Shown in pieces: positions 7,492 to 8,970 of a stretch of 8,970 nt of DNA; the stretch's first letter is position 1; every line of letters starts with the position of its first letter. The notes beneath the pieces were generated by a model, which worked only from the letters and a program-made list of their open reading frames with translations, ran no database searches and was not told where the DNA came from. Source of the DNA: an uncultured Bacteroidales bacterium. GTDB lineage: Bacteria; Bacteroidota; Bacteroidia; Bacteroidales; Muribaculaceae. Where the stretch lies: NCBI GenBank assembly GCA_900542185.1, contig UQMZ01000078.1:1-8970 (forward strand), read 5' to 3'. Made by a program: the position numbers and the translations under genes.

Positions 7492-7575
7492 TTAGTGTCC
7501 TGAATTGACAAAATAGTAATCCGAACAGGCATATATGGCAAAAACGGACACTCCCGATACGGTTAAAGACACTAA
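7492..7575. promoter_or_regulatory. Three AGTGTC/GACACT boxes in the divergent promoter region, likely AraC operator
   Basis: TTAGTGTCC lies at 7492-7500, GGACACT at 7546-7552 and GACACTAA at 7568-7575. The first is the reverse complement of a composite of the other two (GGACACTAA). The second and third are direct copies with a 21-bp start-to-start spacing, two helical turns, as for tandem AraC half-sites. Each outer box reads GGACACTAA towards the gene on its own side. The left box lies about 20 bases upstream of the pump -7 element, that is near -33. The right box ends 7 bases before the regulator's -7 element. Binding by the neighbouring AraC protein is inferred. Confidence 0.55.
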
Positions 7576-7607
7576 AAAACGCTAAATTTGCAACCTGTAA
7601 ACCGTAT
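7557..7607. promoter_or_regulatory. 8-bp inverted repeat bracketing the regulator promoter
   Basis: ATACGGTT (7557-7564) and AACCGTAT (7600-7607) are perfect inverted copies with 35 bases between them. They enclose the TAAATTTG -7 element at 7583-7590, and the right copy ends 3 bases before the ATG at 7611. The centre-to-centre distance is 43 bp, about four helical turns. This differs from the AGTGTC boxes in sequence. It may be a second operator or a leader-level structure; a chance 8-base match is possible. Confidence 0.4.
7583..7590 (+). promoter_or_regulatory. Bacteroidetes-type -7 element for second AraC regulator
   Basis: TAAATTTG fits TAnnTTTG exactly and its last base lies 21 bases before the ATG at 7611. 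The area about 20 bases upstream (GGTTAAAG, 7561-7568) is only a poor -33 match. The GACACTAA box ends 7 bases before this element, so a protein bound there would probably block RNA polymerase, which fits negative autoregulation. Confidence 0.6.
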
Positions 7608-7610
7608 TAT

Positions 7611-8477
7611 ATGGACAATAAGGACAAAATACACTATTCCGACGGGGATATAGCCCTGCTTACCGACATCAATGACCTGTCGGAATTTAACGGTATAAAG
7701 TCTGATTCATATCTGTTCCTTGCCTGTCGCAAAGGCAGACTTCAGATAGATATAAACGGCAACACCCATACCATAAAGGAAGGTGAGAGGCTCACGGTGT
7801 TGCCCCGGAATTTCATTGACAATATTCTTGTGAGCGTGGATGCTGACATCGTGATGTTGCGCCTGTCCGGCCGAATCGTGTCTGATCTCATGCGTGAGCA
7901 TATTGACAAATGGAACCGTATGATATATATATGCAAGGCTTACCGTATGTCAACGGTAATGAATCTGGAGGATCAGATGCAATTCTATTACCGTTTGATC
8001 CTGTCCAAGACAATGAATCCTTCGCAGGGTTATCATAAAGAGATAGTGCGGTCGATAATAAAAGCCATATTGCTTGAAATGCTGTCAAATATGGAATCGG
8101 ATCAGTGTCAGTCCGCGAAAGGTGAAAGCAAGATATTGTTCCGGTTCAACCGTTTCCTTCAGATGTTGTCGAACGAAGACATAAAGCATCGGCCTATCGA
8201 CTTTTATGCTGACAAATTATGCCTGTCGGCTAAATATCTGTCTGTTATATGCGCGAAAGTCAGTGGAAAGTCAGCAAGGCAGTGGATTGATGAATATACT
8301 GTCGAGGACATACGGTACCATCTGCTCAACACGGATTATTCAATAAAGGAGATAGCCTACCGTTTAGGCTTTGAGAACCTTTCGTTCTTTGGCAAATATG
8401 TCAAACGGCATTTTGGAAAATCTCCCTCGGAATTGCGGACTGCAAGAAACAAAAAAAATGACGAATCCTCTTTTTAA
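7611..8477 (+). CDS. AraC-family transcriptional regulator, divergent from efflux operon
   Basis: This 288-residue protein has a cupin-like N-terminal sensor domain (about 30-90: SYLFLACRKGRLQIDING, then KEGERLTVLP at 56-65). A helical linker (about 95-185) follows, and a C-terminal AraC DNA-binding domain lies at about 175-278. In the latter, YADKLCLSAKYLSVICAKVSGK (199-220) is the first helix-turn-helix. SIKEIAYRLGFENLSFFGKYVKRHFGKSP, shown here by IKEIAYRLGF at 245-254 and YVKRHFGKSPSELR at 263-276, is the second with the family signature. The gene is read away from the pump operon across 165 bases holding repeated AGTGTC boxes, so it is the likely local regulator of the pump and of itself. 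The inducer is unknown. No Shine-Dalgarno sequence; start chosen by the upstream TAnnTTTG element. The family call is secure; the regulatory link is inference from arrangement. Confidence 0.93.
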   Translation: MDNKDKIHYSDGDIALLTDINDLSEFNGIKSDSYLFLACRKGRLQIDINGNTHTIKEGERLTVLPRNFIDNILVSVDADIVMLRLSGRIVSDLMREHIDKWNRMIYICKAYRMSTVMNLEDQMQFYYRLILSKTMNPSQGYHKEIVRSIIKAILLEMLSNMESDQCQSAKGESKILFRFNRFLQMLSNEDIKHRPIDFYADKLCLSAKYLSVICAKVSGKSARQWIDEYTVEDIRYHLLNTDYSIKEIAYRLGFENLSFFGKYVKRHFGKSPSELRTARNKKNDESSF

Positions 8478-8487
8478 AGAGGACTCG
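8462..8487 (+). terminator. Stem-loop overlapping the stop codon of the second AraC gene
   Basis: TCCTCTTT (8466-8473) pairs with AAAGAGGA (8476-8483). In practice this gives a 7-bp stem with a 4-base loop, and CGA/TCG adds three outer pairs after one mismatch. The TAA stop (8475-8477) lies within the loop and 3' arm. No T-run follows directly. A weaker hairpin, ATGTTA/TAACAT (8491-8496 and 8502-8507), comes next. A terminator or mRNA 3'-end protector is plausible. Confidence 0.45.
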
Positions 8488-8566
8488 GTTATGTTATAGT
8501 TTAACATCATAGAATTCTTCATTATATTATTAGGTGTGTTGTATTCATTGGGATTCTTATTTTTTT

Positions 8567-8589
8567 TGATTGAATATCAGTATCAATCA
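8567..8589. repeat. 7-bp inverted repeat next to a T-run
   Basis: TGATTGA (8567-8573) and TCAATCA (8583-8589) are perfect inverted copies separated by 9 bases. An eight-T run directly precedes the left arm on the plus strand. The right arm includes the TGA stop of the minus-strand gene relic (8587-8589). On the minus strand the hairpin is followed by A rather than T, so it is not a classical terminator for that strand. Confidence 0.4.
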
Positions 8590-8902
8590 TGTTTTTCGTT
8601 TCGGTTCAGGGCTGCTATGTGGCTCTTTATCATTGACTGATTGAGAGGGCGCAGCATGGTTAGCGTGTTGTGTCGGTTCATCGTGTTTGACTTCCTCGCC
8701 GTCCTTTTTATCGTGTTTGGGAGCAAGTTCGGCTGTGATTTTGCGGTCGAGGGTTGAGCTGCTTCAACTCGTCCTCGTTGTCACACGGCTTCGATATAAT
8801 GGTTTCAAGTTGGGGAACATCGTCCTTTACTTAGCGGTTTGTTCCTCATACTGGGCGATGATGCCGGGTATCTTCTCCAGAGCGTTGACGAAGTTGGTGC
8901 AT
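8587..8902 (-). pseudogene. Degraded C-terminus of a conjugative-element DNA methylase/helicase-like protein
   Basis: Read on the minus strand, three pieces in shifting frames give a coherent C-terminal sequence. The first (from about 8902) reads FVNALEKIPGIIAQYEEQTAK and meets a TAA at 8827-8829. The second reads VPQLETIISKP then DNEDELKQL. The third reads LDRKITAELAPKHDKKD and continues through a charged, Glu/Lys/His/Pro-rich tail to PKRKT and a TGA at 8587-8589. From memory this pattern (LPGII, DLPxL, DELKxLKxxLAALDRKI) matches the C-terminal end of the very large N-6 DNA methylase/SNF2-helicase proteins carried on Bacteroidales integrative conjugative elements. At least two frame changes and a small apparent deletion between KQL and LDRKI mean it is not functional as read. 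Frame changes from sequencing error are possible this close to a contig end, but the multiple lesions favour decay. Confidence 0.55.
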
Positions 8903-8939
8903 AGTAAAATTAATTATTTCGGACAGCGCGAAATTGCAC

Positions 8940-8970
8940 CTGTCTCTTATACACATCTGACGCTGCCGAC
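8940..8970. other. Nextera/Tn5 transposase adapter (sequencing artefact)
   Basis: The last 31 bases begin with the 19-base Tn5 mosaic end CTGTCTCTTATACACATCT (8940-8958) and continue GACGCTGCCGAC (8959-8970). This equals the reverse complement of the Illumina Nextera Read 1 adapter apart from its final two bases. It is library-preparation sequence left untrimmed at the contig end, not part of the genome. The bases just before it (about 8903-8939) show nothing recognisable and may also be poorly supported. Confidence 0.97.

Noticed and set aside
8940..8958. End of a natural Tn5-like transposon
   Set aside because: The mosaic end continues directly into the synthetic Nextera adapter tail and stops at the contig end, so it is a library artefact.

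Overview
The window looks like chromosomal DNA from a member of the Bacteroidales (Bacteroides, Muribaculaceae or a close relative; the genus cannot be fixed by eye). The grounds are: three promoters of the Bacteroidetes type (TAnnTTTG or a near match) each about 20 bases before a start codon, no Shine-Dalgarno sequences, protein families typical of the group, and a decayed fragment that resembles a Bacteroidales conjugative-element gene. The last 31 bases are not biological: they match the Nextera/Tn5 transposase adapter, so the window is the end of an assembled contig.

Layout. Bases 1-347 hold no recognised gene but contain a compact cluster of TTCTGTG words and three perfect hairpins with 3-base loops. 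Next come two co-directional plus-strand genes: an AraC-family regulator (348-1247) and a LacA/Maa-type sugar O-acetyltransferase (1280-1846), probably one transcript. Between this pair and the convergent pump operon, 1847-2122 holds a possible degraded C-terminal piece of a nitroreductase-like gene (minus strand) and a perfect 10-bp hairpin. From 7445 down to 2123 on the minus strand runs a complete tripartite RND efflux operon: lipoprotein periplasmic adaptor, inner-membrane RND permease and TolC-like outer-membrane channel, with both junctions being 4-base ATGA overlaps. A 165-base divergent promoter region separates the pump from a second AraC-family regulator (7611-8477, plus). Past this regulator are a stem-loop at its stop codon, a 7-bp inverted repeat, a frame-disrupted remnant of what looks like the C-terminus of a conjugative-element DNA methylase/helicase (minus strand, about 8587-8902), and the adapter.

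How the parts work together. The divergent AraC regulator is the obvious candidate controller of the efflux operon. The shared intergenic region carries three copies of an AGTGTC/GACACT box. Two lie 21 bp apart in the same orientation on the regulator side. The third is inverted and sits where the -33 region of the pump promoter would be. A second, separate 8-bp inverted repeat (ATACGGTT/AACCGTAT) brackets the regulator's own -7 element. This suggests that one protein both autoregulates and switches the pump. The pump families are well known. I see no clearly new multi-gene system here; the most informative items are the operator layout, the left-end hairpin/repeat cluster, the two gene relics and the adapter artefact.
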